Assembly (NCBI GenBank): GCA_046530765.1
Contig: JBHEQS010000007.1
Location: 30,057 to 94,056 of the forward strand
Length of the DNA stretch: 64,000 bases
Reading direction: 5' to 3'
From: Arsenophonus sp046530765
GTDB lineage: Bacteria; Pseudomonadota; Gammaproteobacteria; Enterobacterales; Enterobacteriaceae
Shown here: positions 23,843 to 37,678 of the stretch, one piece after another
Layout of the letters: every line of letters begins with the position of its first letter
Numbering within the stretch: the stretch's first letter is position 1
The notes under the pieces: model-generated
The model's database searches: none
The model's input: only the letters and a program-made list of their open reading frames with translations
What the model was told of the DNA's origin: nothing
Position numbers and translations under genes: made by a program

Positions 23843-25315
23843 ATGAATAAATTAACTACATTCAAACCTTTACCAACCATATTTTCTATTATAATAACCC
23901 TAATTTTTTGGTTTGTTATTCCAGTTCCATCTGGTGTTGATGTTAACGCCTTCAAATTATTTGCGATTTTTATTGGAACAATAATAGCTATAATATGTAA
24001 AGCCTTGCCAATAGGTGCAATTTCTATTATTGCAATTTCTTTAGTTGCTATTACTGGAGTAACGAATCCAAATAATCCAACTGGAGCAATTAATGATGCA
24101 TTGGGTGGCTTTTCAAATCAACTTATTTGGTTGATAGGTATTTCAATAATGATTTCTGTTAGTTTAACTAAGACTGGATTAGGTGCACGTATTGGTTATT
24201 ATTTTATTTCTTTATTTGGGAAAAAGACATTAGGAATTGCTTATTCATTAGTTGTTGCAGAAACAATATTAGCGCCAGTTACACCAAGTAACACTGCACG
24301 TGGTGGTGGAATTATTCATCCTATTGTTCGATCAATCTCAAATAGTTTCGGGTCAGATCCAGAGTTAGGCACTTCGCAAAAAATTGGCCGATATCTTTCA
24401 TTGGTTAATTTTAACATTAATCCAATTACATCTGCAATGTTTATTACTGCTACAGCGCCTAATCCATTAATTGTAAGTTTTATTATGGAAAATACAACAC
24501 CTAAATTTGAAATAAGTTGGATAATGTGGGCAATTGCAGCTTTTATACCAGGTATTATTTCGTTATTTCTTATGCCATTAATTATTTATTGGATTTATCC
24601 ACCTGAAATTAAAGTAACGATAGAGGCACTAAATTTTTCCAAGAAAAAACTACATGAACTAGGTAGAATCTCACAAGCAGAAAAAATTACTTTAGCTGTA
24701 TTTGTCATAATGTTGCTTATGTGGGCTGACGCACCTGCAATTATATTAGGTAATTCCTTTACTATTAACCCAACTACAGCGACATTTATTGGTCTTTCAA
24801 TTTTACTTTGTACAGGTGTATTAACTTGGGATGATGTTTTGAAAACAAAGGCTGCGTGGGATACAATTACTTGGTTTGCTGCATTAGTTATGATGGCATC
24901 ATTTCTTAATAAGCTTGGGTTGACTAGTTGGTTTTCTCAGACTGTTGGTATGATTATTTATGATCTCGGAATAGGCTGGATCGGTGGGATGTTGTTACTT
25001 GTTTTAATATATGTATATGCTCATTATTTTTTTGCTAGCACTACAGCCCATATTATGGCAATGTTTTCGACATTTTTTACTGCTGGGTTAGCATTGGGTG
25101 CACCACATATGCTACTAGGTTTAATTTTGTCTTTTTCTTCATCTCTAATGATGTCGTTAACGCATTATGCTACAGGTACTGCTCCTATTATTTTTGGTTC
25201 TGGTTATACAACTTTATCTGAATGGTGGAAAACAGGATTTATATTAAGTATAGTTAATCTTTTTATTTGGATTGTCATTGGTAGTTTATGGTGGAACATA
25301 TTGGGTTATTGGTAA
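23843..25315 (+). CDS. DASS-family di/tricarboxylate transporter (CitT/YbhI type)
   Basis: Inner-membrane carrier of the divalent anion:sodium symporter family, 490 residues, about the length of E. coli CitT, TtdT and YbhI. Around a dozen hydrophobic segments are visible. The two substrate-loop signatures are present: APVTPSNTARGGG near residues 145-157 and HYFFASTTAHIMAM in the second half. FNINPITSAMFITATAPNPL is also typical of the family. Substrates of relatives are citrate, tartrate, succinate, malate or 2-oxoglutarate; the sequence does not settle which applies. In a symbiont it could import or exchange host carboxylates and feed the transaminase AspC. The start is preceded by gga at 23832-23834. 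No partner genes (cit lyase, ttd) are nearby. Confidence 0.88.
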   Translation: MNKLTTFKPLPTIFSIIITLIFWFVIPVPSGVDVNAFKLFAIFIGTIIAIICKALPIGAISIIAISLVAITGVTNPNNPTGAINDALGGFSNQLIWLIGISIMISVSLTKTGLGARIGYYFISLFGKKTLGIAYSLVVAETILAPVTPSNTARGGGIIHPIVRSISNSFGSDPELGTSQKIGRYLSLVNFNINPITSAMFITATAPNPLIVSFIMENTTPKFEISWIMWAIAAFIPGIISLFLMPLIIYWIYPPEIKVTIEALNFSKKKLHELGRISQAEKITLAVFVIMLLMWADAPAIILGNSFTINPTTATFIGLSILLCTGVLTWDDVLKTKAAWDTITWFAALVMMASFLNKLGLTSWFSQTVGMIIYDLGIGWIGGMLLLVLIYVYAHYFFASTTAHIMAMFSTFFTAGLALGAPHMLLGLILSFSSSLMMSLTHYATGTAPIIFGSGYTTLSEWWKTGFILSIVNLFIWIVIGSLWWNILGYW

Positions 25316-26331
25316 ATTACCTTAATATAATTAAGTTATTGTACATATTAAATTTAAAAGATTTAATAACTTAAAGATAGTTTTAAAATTATAATGACGC
25401 GCAACATACAAAAAGATGAAGCTATATTAACAAATAACTCAATCTTGTCTAAAAATAAAATATATAAAGTTTTAAATTGTTAATATTTTTTCTAAAAATA
25501 ACAAAATGCAATATCACTAGATATCATATTAAAACACTAAATAAATTATGTTAAGAAGCATTTTTGTGATGGAGTTATTTATATTATTGTTACTCTAGAT
25601 CCTTAACTAGAATAATATATTATTTTTCTAGATAATAAAAAAAAGTTCAAAATTTTATATTATGTATGAATTTTAAGAATAAGCTGTTATAGTTGTAACT
25701 ATGGTATGTTTATATAGAAACATGAAATTATATTATTTTTATGATTAAAGAACAGTGCAAGAAATATATTAAATTCTTTGTTTTATTTTTCTGAAACAAC
25801 ATTACGTGCATTAATAATAATTTATCAATTAGATATTATTATCTTAGTAGATAATAATAGTCGATAAGTTACTTACCTACAATGGTGATTGAAAAAATAA
25901 ATGTTATTCGTAAAGGTTAATATTTATATTAAACTATTTAATTAACAATTGATAAATTTAATTAGAAATGTAGTATGAGTTATTATATAAATTGTAGCAA
26001 CTCTACGATTTTTTTACTAAAAATAATATAAAATAACATGAAACTAAAATTTTAATTATGCAAATAACAATTTTAATTAATTATCAGAATAAATAAACTT
26101 TTATTTATAAATAAAATATCCTAAAATACCGTGAGAACATCTATATCCAATAAATTTGCTATAATATTACTATTAAGGATAATTAGTTTATATATTTTCA
26201 TATTATTAAAAATTTAGTATATATAAATTAAGTGATTTTTAATTTTTATTTTGAACACAAATCAATATTATATAATTAATTAACAGTAAGTCTCTTGTTT
26301 GATATCTTCGTATAAACTACTTTGCGGCAAA

Positions 26332-26366
26332 AAAATAATTTCAATCTATACAATTGAAATTATTTT
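26332..26366. repeat. Inverted repeat, 14-bp stem
   Basis: aaaataatttcaat at 26332-26345 pairs exactly with 26353-26366 around the loop ctataca. Confidence 0.75.
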
Positions 26367-27960
26367 ATTAATAAATGTCTATAAACAAAATTATGAAAAC
26401 TATACAACTTAAAAAATATTAAAACATAGGTAGTAATAAAATATTCATATACAGCGCAATTATAATTTCTTTTGTCTACAATTTAAAATTGTACATACAG
26501 CATTAAAATCATTAACATTTAGATATATAGTAATATTAAGTGTTGGTAGATATTACAAATGCAAAGATATTATATTTAATTTTATAGAAAATTTATTAGA
26601 TATCTTTGATCTAGCATTAATTAAATAGAAAATTTTTACATCTAGATAAGAATTTCTAAAATGTAACGTATATATGGTTAATCGTTGAGTTAAATAACAA
26701 ATATCCATCTTTAATCTAAAAGCGAATTAATATTTTTGTCTTGCTAAAAATTTAAATACTTTAAAATATATAGTATATATGTAAAAATTATAGTGACCAA
26801 AAAACATTTATTTTAATACAAAAAAATTAGAATAAGATAATTATTAAAATATCTCTTTAATATAAGAGAGGAATAAATAAGAAAAAACAAGATATATTCT
26901 GACCTATTAAAGTAATATTACTACTTTTTGTAAAATTTAACTACTGTTATGTTATGAAAAATTATTATCTATGATGTTGTAATTTAAACTAAATATAGAT
27001 TATTTTAAATTTGTTATCTATGTTAAAAGAACTAATTTTATATACCATTAAGTAATGCATATTAAAAACGTTTTTAAATAAAGTATTATTTTATTTTAGT
27101 AAATTAAATAGTTAAAAAAAATACTATATATCGTTATAAAATATAAAATCATTATAATAATTATCGTTAAAAAAAGTATTAATTATTATTTCTATTAAGT
27201 TATTAATTACATATTGTAAACACAACTTATTATGTATAGAATAAAATTAACTCATCAATACTTCATGAGACCAGAAATTATAATTTACAAATTAGTTTAT
27301 GTTATATATCTAAAACAGTTAAGAATAAAACGTAATTTAGTAAGAAAAATCGTTAAAAGATAGTTTTTTAATGTATTGTTTGATAAACTTATAATAAAAT
27401 TATAATAATTAATTGTCATAATTCTTAGACAATTGACAATTTGTGTCTATCAAAAGTTCAATCTAGTAAATCATGAAATGTAGTTATTAGTTTAATTTAA
27501 AATCTAATGATGAATAGTAATTTACTAATGATTACAAAAATTTACTAAAATAGATATTCTTACTTAACTTGATACTGAATGAATTATATTAGTAATTTTA
27601 GAATAGCAGTATGAAATTTGTTTACTATATATTAATATTTCAATATATATTTTGAATCGAAAGAATTAAAATAAGTTAAGAAAATATCTTTTAATATATT
27701 TATAAAAAGTAAAAAATAAAATTTAATAAAGTAAAGAATCTTTTATCTTTACAAAATTAACGAAAACTAATCAACTAAACATAAAATTAGTAAATAGAAT
27801 ATAATATTAATAATCTTTACAAATACTCTTAAAAAGGTATATGGCATATATAAAAGAAATAGAAGATAAAACAGTTATAGTAACTTCTAACAAGATGTTG
27901 TTGAACATAAAGTTCATCTAACAATAGCAGTAATAAAATATTTTTTAAACTAATAATCAC

Positions 27961-27981
27961 TAATAACTAATAACTAATAAT
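27961..27981. repeat. Short heptamer repeat (TAATAAC), about three copies
   Basis: taataac at 27961-27967 and 27968-27974, then taataat. A degenerate copy precedes it. It again has a 7-bp period. Confidence 0.75.
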
Positions 27982-30150
27982 GCAGATATATCATAAAATA
28001 AACATAAGCAAGTTGTTATAAAATAGTAAAAACATGAAGTTACACATAATAAACTTAAAATAATATGTATTTTTTTTAAATTTTATAGTTTACACATAAT
28101 CTAGTCATTAATTGATTTTCAGTACTATAATATACTATTCAATAGTATATTTGTTGATATGCATAACATTCAGGTTGTGTAAAAGATGCAAAAAATAAAC
28201 ATAACTGTATTTCTATATAATAAACATTACATGTTGTAATCTCCTAAGAATATCTATATTAATTTGTTTATATCTTGATTTTATATATTAATTAATTTGA
28301 TATTATTTTTTATAATATAATAATACGATTTTGATTCATTGAAAGTATGGTTAATTTAATTAATAAAATACGATCTAAAAACTGCTAGAATTAGCATATA
28401 ATATATTGCTTTAGTAAGAATCAAAATTTATTAAAATTATAATAAATTATACAAATTTACTCATATTTATAGATAAAAATCATTATAATTAATTTCTAAA
28501 TATCATTGCTTGAAAAATCATCTGATACTAGTGATATTTTTTAAATATATTAATTTTTATTTTTTTTAAATTTTAGGCATTAAGGAAAGATAGGTGTAAT
28601 GTTTTGGACGTCTTATCAAGGAATTAGTTAATATTGTGTTATAGTACTAAATTTTCATAGAAGTTTGTATAAAAACGAAATATGAATTAGAGGTTGCTAT
28701 TGAAGGAATGGTAAAATAGTATTTTAATTATTGATCTATTTGGCAATCTTAAAAATATATAAAAGTGAATATCTTGTTTAATAGTGTTAAAAATTTACTA
28801 ATTAAAACTTATGAAACATTAGACAATCATGAAAGTAGTTTTATAGATTAAATATCGTATGTATAAACACAATAAATAGTTAGAAATCAAATACGACTAT
28901 AAGAATCTTTGTAGCTATATTAATGATATAAAAATTTATTTAATGACAAACATTATAGTAATTTAAATAAATTAAAATACAAATTTCTCAGTTATCAACT
29001 ATAGATTATAGTATAAAGAATAATGCACGAATAACAATCCACATATATAGTCTTGTATGTGGATCATAAACTATGTACTGATAGATATAAAATTAAAAAT
29101 TTTATTTATCATTATAGAGCACGTGCTGATATGATTTTAGCAATAGAATTTAAAATTAAAATAATTTATTAATTAAAAATCGCTATCTATATTGAAGAAG
29201 ATTGTTAGAATCTAAGAAACAAAATTTACTAATAAATAAAATCACAAAACCTCACATATTACACATTACTACAGAACGTTTTATTTGAAAAAGAACTATT
29301 TCTTTTAGAAATTGTTTTTTATAATCATGTTAATGACTACTTAAATTATTGAGTGCATTTATTAATACAATACAAAATACAAGATTGAATTCTTAGATCA
29401 GTTATGTACTAAAAAATTAGAATACAACTTTATTAAGTGCAGTATAATTAAACACAAACAAATGAATCAAAATATATAAAATAAACATGATAAATGATAA
29501 AGCTTGCAGTTTTAAAACTAACAACAGAACGCAAACAGTAAAAATTACAATTAATTAATTAAAATATTGATAGTAAATTAGATGATAATTTAAAGCAGAA
29601 AAGTTAAAGAGATGTTAAAAAATATCTTAATAACTAGAAAATTTATTTTATTTTATAATAATACGCGCAGTTAAAATTAAATATAGCTAAAATACTAATG
29701 TAAGTTAAATTTCCTTAATAACGTAAAGGTATTAGATACAAATCAATCTATAATTCAGATAATGAATTTGGATCTAATCATATAAATATAGCAATAAAAA
29801 CAACGATTACATAAAAGTTGTTTGATATAGCATTTTGGCATAGCAAAATAATTTTAGTGTTAATATTAATCTGTTTATATCGAATAGAATACACTACTGA
29901 TACCTTGGAAAACCATAATCTATTATTGATATTTAATAGCAATAATAAATTAATAAATAATTATTCTTTGCAAAAGAAATGAAGTATTTTTTATGAATAA
30001 TCAAGGATTGAATAACATTTTAAACAACAATAAACTATATTAAATTTTACATATTTATCTAATTTTAAATTATTTTAGTTTTTATTATCTAATAAATTGT
30101 TATTAATTAAATTAACAAAATTATGACAAATAGATTTTAGGATATTCTCT

Positions 30151-31548
30151 TTGAATAATAAAAAATTAAATTTAACAACTTTAATCGCATTTGTATTAAG
30201 CTCAATGATTGGATCTGGTGTTTTCAGTCTTCCGCAAAATATGGCTGAAGTCGCTAGTCCTTTAGCGATTATTATAGGTTGGAGCATTACAGGTATTGGT
30301 ATTTTATTACTTGCAATATCTTTATTAATACTTTCGCAAATTAGGCCTGATCTTGATGGTGGTATTTATTCTTATGCTAAAGATGGATTTGGGGAGCTAA
30401 TTGGTTTCTGTTCAGCTTGGGGTTATTGGTTATCTGTTGTTATAGCTAATGTTTCTTATTTGATCATTGTATTTTCGGCCATCAGTTTTTTTACTGATAA
30501 TTCAGATAATATTATTTTTAGCAATGGGAACACTTGGCAATCTTTGATAGGTGAATCTATTTTATTATGGATCATTCATTTTTTGGCACTAAAAGGAATA
30601 CAGACAGCAGTCAGTATAAATAAATTAGCAACTTTAGTTAAATTAATTCCACTTATCATGTTCATAATTTTATCTATTTTTTCATTCAAGATAAATATTT
30701 TTCGATTTAATTTTAGATATGATGAAATTGGAATTCCAATTTGGCAACAAGTTAAAAACATAATGCTAATTACTCTATGGGTATTTATTGGTATCGAAGG
30801 AGCAATAGTTGTTTCAGCGCGTGCTAAAAGACGAAAAGATGTTGGTTTGGCAACGTTAGTTGCTGTAATATCAACATTAAGTATTTATATATTAGTTACT
30901 ATTCTATCTTTTGGTATAATTTCTAGATCTGAACTTTCTGAAATGAACAATCCTTCAATGGCATCACTTATGACCAATATGATTGGAACTTATGGCGAAA
31001 TTATCATCATAGTCAGTTTAATATTTTCTGTTTGTAGCTCTTATTTAAATTGGACAATTATGGCTACAGAAATTCCTTACATAGCATCATTGAATGGTTC
31101 ATTTCCTAAAATATTTAAATATCAAAATAAAAATAATACGCCTTCTTCATCTCTTTGGTTTACAAACAGTTCTATACAATTATCGTTAATCTTAATTTGG
31201 TTGAGTAACGGTAACTATAACATGTTGTTAAGAATAGCTTCAGAAATGATTTTAGTTCCTTACTTTATAGTAAGTGCATTTCTAATCAAAATTTCTTTTA
31301 AACATGCTAATAAATGGTTTTTTATTGTTGGTGCAGTAACTAATTTATATGGGTTATGGTTACTTTATGCTTCTGGAGCAATTAATTTACTTTTATCAGT
31401 TATTCTTTATATGCCTGGTTTGTTTATTTTTCTATATGTTCAAAAGAAAAATAATAAAAAAACAATAAATTTATTTGAAAAAATTTCAATAATAATAATT
31501 ATTTTTTCATCTATCCCTGCAATTTATTACTTGTTAAGCATTAAATAA
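30151..31548 (+). CDS. arcD: Basic amino-acid/polyamine antiporter ArcD (YdgI)
   Basis: APC-superfamily carrier of 465 residues, colinear with E. coli ArcD/YdgI (460): LSSMIGSGVFSLPQNMAEVASP, RPDLDGGIYSYAKDGFGELIGFCSAWGYWLS, ANVSYLIIVFSAISFF, LITLWVFIGIEGAIVVSARA and SEMILVPYF are nearly identical. About 12 membrane segments are expected. Family members exchange arginine for ornithine or similar cationic amino acids. No arginine deiminase genes are near, so here it probably serves import or exchange with the host. The start is TTG at 30151: aggat at 30139-30143 gives a suitable Shine-Dalgarno spacing, and the peptide (NNKKLNLTTLIA) aligns with the E. coli start (MEKKLGLSALTA). It sits alone between two deserts. 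Confidence 0.95.
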   Translation: MNNKKLNLTTLIAFVLSSMIGSGVFSLPQNMAEVASPLAIIIGWSITGIGILLLAISLLILSQIRPDLDGGIYSYAKDGFGELIGFCSAWGYWLSVVIANVSYLIIVFSAISFFTDNSDNIIFSNGNTWQSLIGESILLWIIHFLALKGIQTAVSINKLATLVKLIPLIMFIILSIFSFKINIFRFNFRYDEIGIPIWQQVKNIMLITLWVFIGIEGAIVVSARAKRRKDVGLATLVAVISTLSIYILVTILSFGIISRSELSEMNNPSMASLMTNMIGTYGEIIIIVSLIFSVCSSYLNWTIMATEIPYIASLNGSFPKIFKYQNKNNTPSSSLWFTNSSIQLSLILIWLSNGNYNMLLRIASEMILVPYFIVSAFLIKISFKHANKWFFIVGAVTNLYGLWLLYASGAINLLLSVILYMPGLFIFLYVQKKNNKKTINLFEKISIIIIIFSSIPAIYYLLSIK

Positions 31549-32528
31549 AAAATAATGATAATTAACTTAATTATTTAATTTTAACTAATTTATTCTATTT
31601 ATATATAATTATCTAGAAAATTTAAACTTAAGGAATTTACATAACTTATTTATGAAAAAAAACTTATTGAATTTATTTATAAAATAATTTTGTAACTAAA
31701 TAATAATATAAATTAAACAATGGTTTTATTATTGTTTTTATAATAAAAAATTAAAATTAAATTATATAATATGAATATAAATCAGATCTAAATCTTACAA
31801 TTAACTTCAATTTTCTTTAGTTTTTCTTAATTTTTTTTATTTTATTATATTAATAGATTGTGAATAATAAAAAAGAAAAAATTAATTTAATATAATGTTT
31901 TTAATATTTTATAAAATATAATATGCTTACGTTTTTTTAAAATTAATATTCTTCATATAGTACAATAATTTTTCTAAAAAATAAGTGTAATATTTTAAAT
32001 AACAATAAATAAAAGATATCACTATTAATGCTTCTTTTAAATAATTTTAGTGATCTTAATGTTTTGCATATAATATGATGAAATAATATTTATTATTCTT
32101 CATTTAATTAATAATTCATTATAAAAATATAATTTTAATCTTTTCTTAAAAAGGTATGATTACAATGATAGTTATAATGAAATCTATTTAAGTGATAGTG
32201 TTAACAAGTTAAATTATTTTAATAGTTTTTTTTAAGAAACGTTTTTTTAAGCTTTATTTTCCTTGTGATTACTGAATCTTATTATATTTAATATGTACTT
32301 TTAATACGCGTTAAACGACTTTTCTTTAATAAAATTAAAATAACTTTAAAAGATTTCATCAAATTTTTGTAAACTTTATTTTATAAGTATCTTTACATTG
32401 TTCAATGTCTATTTATAATAATATTTTATTATTCTTTTGCTCGCAAAAGATTAGCCATTTTAGTTTATTCATATAAACCAGCTAAACATGATTAGTTTGT
32501 ACTATAACATTAAAGAACTAATAGATTT

Positions 32529-32574
32529 TTTCTATACTTAATTATTCTTTTAAAAGAATAATTAAGTATAGAAA
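32529..32574. repeat. Perfect 46-bp palindrome
   Basis: The left half 32529-32551 (starting tttctatacttaattattct) is followed with no loop by its exact reverse complement, to 32574. It breaks at 32528/32575. It is the longest perfect palindrome I found in the window, and lies about 1 kb after arcD. Confidence 0.92.
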
Positions 32575-33057
32575 TATATTTAATAATCTATCTTTGATTA
32601 AGATAATTAAAATTAGATTATTTTAGATATTATAAATAATGTAATAATTAAGATTTTTATAATAATCATTAAAAGATATTTTAATGATTAAATTAAGCAG
32701 TTACATTTTATTTTAATTTTAAACATAATAATAAAATTACATAAAATAAATTATTCATTATATTGCAGCATTTACTAATACATAAAGCTCATGTAGTGAT
32801 TTTCAATCATCTCAATTTTATGTTAGAATATAAAGAAAGAACAAATTAAGAAAAATGAAACATGAAGATTTATAAATTAAGAAATTATTTATAACCAAAC
32901 TACACAAAAATAAAAAATAATATTTATTATTTTTTATAATACTTAATGATATGTTGCAAAAACTACTTTTAGTATAAATAGTAATAAAAGTTTGTGTAAA
33001 GTAGTGTAATGTAAATTACACTAAATTATATTTATTGATTTCTGTTCGCTTTATTTA

Positions 33058-33109
33058 TTATATTATCAATATATTGTTTATGTTAATAAACAATATATTG
33101 ATAATATAA
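33058..33109. repeat. Inverted repeat, 24-bp perfect stem, loop gtta
   Basis: The arm 33058-33081 pairs without mismatch with 33086-33109, leaving a four-base loop. The core of the arm is tatcaatatattgttta. It lies only about 480 bases from the 46-bp palindrome. Confidence 0.92.
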
Positions 33110-36100
33110 AATATATCTAAGTAATTTGTTTTGTGGTTTATAATTTTTATTATGATAAATTTTTATTTAAATAAATATTTTAAAGTATTACTTATCATAC
33201 TATCAAATTTTGATTATGAATCATATATTGTTTAAATATAAAAAGAAAGTAGTGTTATGGTGTTATACGCAGCTATAATTTTTATTAATTTATTTATATT
33301 AATGTGATGTAAATTATAATGGCATAACTGTTAGTTTTATAGCCAAAAGGAAGCTATAAAAAAGATAATTTTGTCACTAATTGAGCGATATTAAATTACA
33401 ATTGATATTTCTATTTATTTTATATAATTATAAGTAAGAATATTTATTATCTTTTAAACTATGCTCGATATAGCATAGTATCTTATCAAGAACAATAATT
33501 ATTTATGAGATCGCAAAATTAAATGATAATTATCTAGTTAAATTTTGTTTCATTTATCTATAAACAAAGTATAGAATAAAATAACGTAAAAAAATCTTAT
33601 TTAGCTATTTAAATAAAAAAATTCATAAAATATATTTAAGAATTTAATATATTATGAGCCTAATCAAGGAATATTAGATAAAGATATTGGTGCAAGATTC
33701 CATAATATTAGCATATACGTTAGATGTAAGAATAATCTATTATTAGGAATAATGCTGCATATCTTTCTGAATTAATCCAAAAAAAAAGTTAATTCTTATA
33801 TAAAAATCATTGCAGTATTATATAGATATTAATTTTATCTGATTCAAGTTATTTAAATGTAATAAATATTTGATGAATTTATTAAAGTAATATTAATACG
33901 TTTTATGACCAAAAAACAAATATTAGTATATTTTAATTTTTTAATAATTCAATTATTAAAAAATTATTTTTATTTTCATTGATTAAATTATATTTAACTG
34001 TTTAAAAAAAATTACCATTTAACACTAAAATAGTAAAATATGCTTTTTAATAAATAGATATCAATTTTAAATATTAAATACTTTTCTAAAATATTTTTAC
34101 TATTTATTAGAATTATTAAAAGTGTTTAATAATTAAAATAATTGATATGCAATTATCATTACTATAAATAAAAAATAAATAACATGAATTTTTAATACTA
34201 TGTCTAGATGTAATAGATATATTTCATTCATCATTGGTTCATGAAATTAAATGATATAATTATATTTTATACTTACACAGAGAATAAAAAATAATGCAAT
34301 ACTATTATATTATTGCAGTTATTATAAAACATATAATAGATTAATTTTAAAAAAAATCTATCATAACAAAATTTATTTATATTACAAAATTTTAAAAAAA
34401 TAGAAACTTATTAAAAAATAAAAAAAATAATCCATTATAGATAATAAAATAAATTTTATTATGGATTATTTTGGTAGTTATAGTTTTTACTAAAATTTAA
34501 TATAGTTATATGTATATCTACTACTTTTAAAACAAAGAAACAATCAATTATAATTGATATAAGATAGTATAATAACTAGATGTATATGTTAAAAACATAA
34601 TGTATTTTCATTGATTATAAAAAGTCTAATAGATCATTTAAAAAACACGATATTTTATGAACTAATATAGATTTTATGAACGTTGTGTTATCTATTTAAA
34701 AATAGAATGATATTAATTTAAATTTTGCTGTATTGTTTTTATTTTCCTAATTTTGTATCCTGTATGTTATCTGATAATACTTATAAATAAAAGAGAAATA
34801 AAAACTTATTAAGACGATCAGATCATATTTCACTTCCTATTTATATTACTTAATTAAAAAAAAATTACTGTAATTATAGTTTATAAGGATAGATAATAAT
34901 TTTAAGCATAACTATATAAACATTGAATTTTATAAAATAAATAAAACTATTTTTTTTGATAATACTAATTTTAATTTTATCCTTGAATGTAGTTTTTATT
35001 AACTAATTACATAATGTTCTGCAATATTCCATTTAAGATTAAAATAATTATAATTAAAGCAATAATCATAACGTGAACTGTACAAATTATGCTAATTTAT
35101 AATTATTTTATAGCAATTACAGAATGGAAATGTAATGTTACTTAGTTATTATGATTTATATTCTTAATATTTTAGTTTTTATAGATAAATTTATTTATTG
35201 GCGTAATCAAGTTTTTTCTAATATTAATTTTTAAGTTTATAGATTCATGCATAATTAAATGCATTCATTAATGTTAGCAAGTTTTGCGATAAATTATTTT
35301 GTTACGTGTGATAATTTAATTTAATTAATAAATATTATTAAATAAAAAAAATAAAATAGTAACAACTTTTTCTAATCTTTCTTGCTGTTTTATGGTTTAT
35401 ATATTTTTATCAAAAAAATATAATTTTTAAAAATGACACATATTAATTATTATTTAAGTTAAAATTCTTATATATTATTTAGTTGCATTAAATTTTTAAA
35501 AGATATTCTCAAAATTAGTTTTTTAAGATATTTTTTTTATTTAATTTATTTTATGATAAAAATATTTAAAAATCATTTATAGTTATTTAATGAATATTAA
35601 AATCACGATAATTTCTATTATCATGTAACAATTGATCAGTTTAAAATTATATAAAGAAATTAAATTATTTTGTTTAATTTATTTGTTCTACCTAGATTTT
35701 AAAGATAATTATTTTAATAATTTAAATTTAAATTTTTATTTTTAAAATTTAAAAAATTTAAAGAAAGAATATAGAAAATGATCTATTATTAATATAATAA
35801 CGTCACATCAGTAAAAGGTAATTTTTTTTGTTTTTTTTATACTTGATAATTTTATCTTATAAATCATCATTATACTTTATATAAGATGTGAGTAAAATTT
35901 ATATAAATTAATATATTTAAATTAAAAATATTATTTACTTAATAAAATAATCATGGATTATGTTAGAATTTTAATTCAGTTAAATTAATTGATTTAATTT
36001 TAATTTTTTATTAAAAAATACATTTACAATTAAAATATAATAAATTGATTAATACATGAAAAACTTTTTATCATAAAGCTATTAAAGTGTTTTTTAAATA

Positions 36101-36474
36101 TTTATTACAATAGTAATTGTATAGCATTTAAAATTTTTTAAAACAAAAAAAATTATATAACTTTTTTATATATTTATTTTTTTTAATATATAAATTAATT
36201 CTTTTTAAGATAAGATTATTCCAATTTTTCATAATTTATTTTTATTCAAAATAAAATGTAATTTAACTGTATATATCATACAAATTATAGCTGAATATGT
36301 AAAATTAATATATAACAGTACAATATTTTATATTTTCTATAATAGATGTTTTTATAAAAACAAAAAAAATAATTATTATATTTTTATCATTTATTAAACT
36401 AATAATAAATGATTTTTACTCTAATTTACAACATTTTAATGCGTTATATGTTTTATTATATAATAGTTTTTATC

Positions 36475-36509
36475 AGAATTATAAAATATTTTGTATATTT
36501 TATAATTCT
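36475..36509. repeat. Inverted repeat, 14-bp stem
   Basis: agaattataaaata at 36475-36488 pairs with 36496-36509 around a 7-base loop. Confidence 0.7.
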
Positions 36510-37678
36510 AATGTTTTTTTATAAAAAATATAATAACTTTCATTACTCATTATTATTTATAATTTTTGTTATGTATTAAACACAATTATTCAATTTAAAT
36601 ATTAATAATAAATATATATCCCATAAAATTTTAATTATTAATTTTTATTTTGTTATGAGCTATGAAATAAGTTCTATCTATATTAGAAATATAAAGAGTT
36701 TTTACTAAACATCAATTAATCTAAATATACCAATAAACTATATGACACATTAGTAAGTATTATATGTTAATATTTGATATTAATTAAGTATTAAATTCTA
36801 GCCGATACAGGCATTTTAGATTTTTTTATAAAAGTATCAGCAGTTATTTGCACACCTGCAACAGAAATAAACTAATTTTTTTAATCATTATTTTATCTTA
36901 AAACAATACTTACTAAAACTATTATATAATTTCTATAAGTAATATTTTCAATAATTTTATTAATTGATTAATTTAGTTTAAAAATCGTTTAATGATTTTA
37001 TTTTTAAATATGTTTTTATCAGGAAAACAAGTTAGATAAAATAATTAAAATAATATATATTATAAAGATTTATTAATTTATATAATTTTGATATGTTATC
37101 AAAGTACAAATAAAAAACTTATTAATCTATTTTATTTATATTCAACATTAATATATATACTTGAATTTTATCAAAATAAATTTAAGAATGTTTTATTAAT
37201 TATATATATGAAATATGATGAACATAATTAATATTAGTTCTTATTTTTTTAAAAAATAAATGTAAGTAAAAAATTTTTTATGAATTTGATATTAATAATT
37301 TGATATTAATATTTATACTGTTATTTATTATAAATAATGATATAATAAAAATATTAACTTAAATAATGTAATTAAATTATCAGTTACTTATATAGTTTTT
37401 TTTATTTTTTTTGTTCAATAATTATTAATTATATTACTTAAATAACATTGGGATTATTGATTAATTTTATTTATATTATATATTATTATTTGATAAAAAT
37501 GTTATTTTACTAATTTTAAATATAAATTTAAAAACAAACATTATCTTAAGTTAAGATTATGAAAACAGAAAATATACTCTACTACAAAACTACAAAATAA
37601 TCTCAGTCACAGAAGATATTAAATCAGAAACAACAAACAAGAGACTGTGTGAATAGCAAAAAAAACAAGGAGTCTAAA

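Larger units (their letters stand above)
25316..30150. other. 4.8 kb gene desert before arcD
   Basis: No gene is recognised. Hairpins are visible at 25834-25859 (11-bp stem, loop tagt) and 26332-26366 (14-bp stem), and three copies of a heptamer at 27961-27981. Slightly richer islands near 25390-25430 and 28565-28740 look like fossils of coding DNA but give only short broken frames. From about 26700 to 30000 the plus strand looks A-rich, whereas the 46-54 kb desert looks T-rich. Confidence 0.7.
31549..37678. other. 6.1 kb gene desert after arcD
   Basis: No gene is recognised. The region contains two of the strongest palindromic structures in the window (32529-32574 and 33058-33109) and a third hairpin at 36475-36509. 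A slightly richer stretch at 33655-33775 gives a broken frame (DKDIGARFHNISIYVRC) that I could not assign. From about 34900 the plus strand becomes almost pure A/T. Confidence 0.7.

Noticed and set aside
28599..28630. Short start MFWTSYQGIS in a richer island, considered as a gene remnant
   Set aside because: The frame stops after ten codons and no parent gene can be named.
30075..30287. 70-residue minus-strand frame over the arcD start
   Set aside because: It is a shadow of arcD on the other strand.
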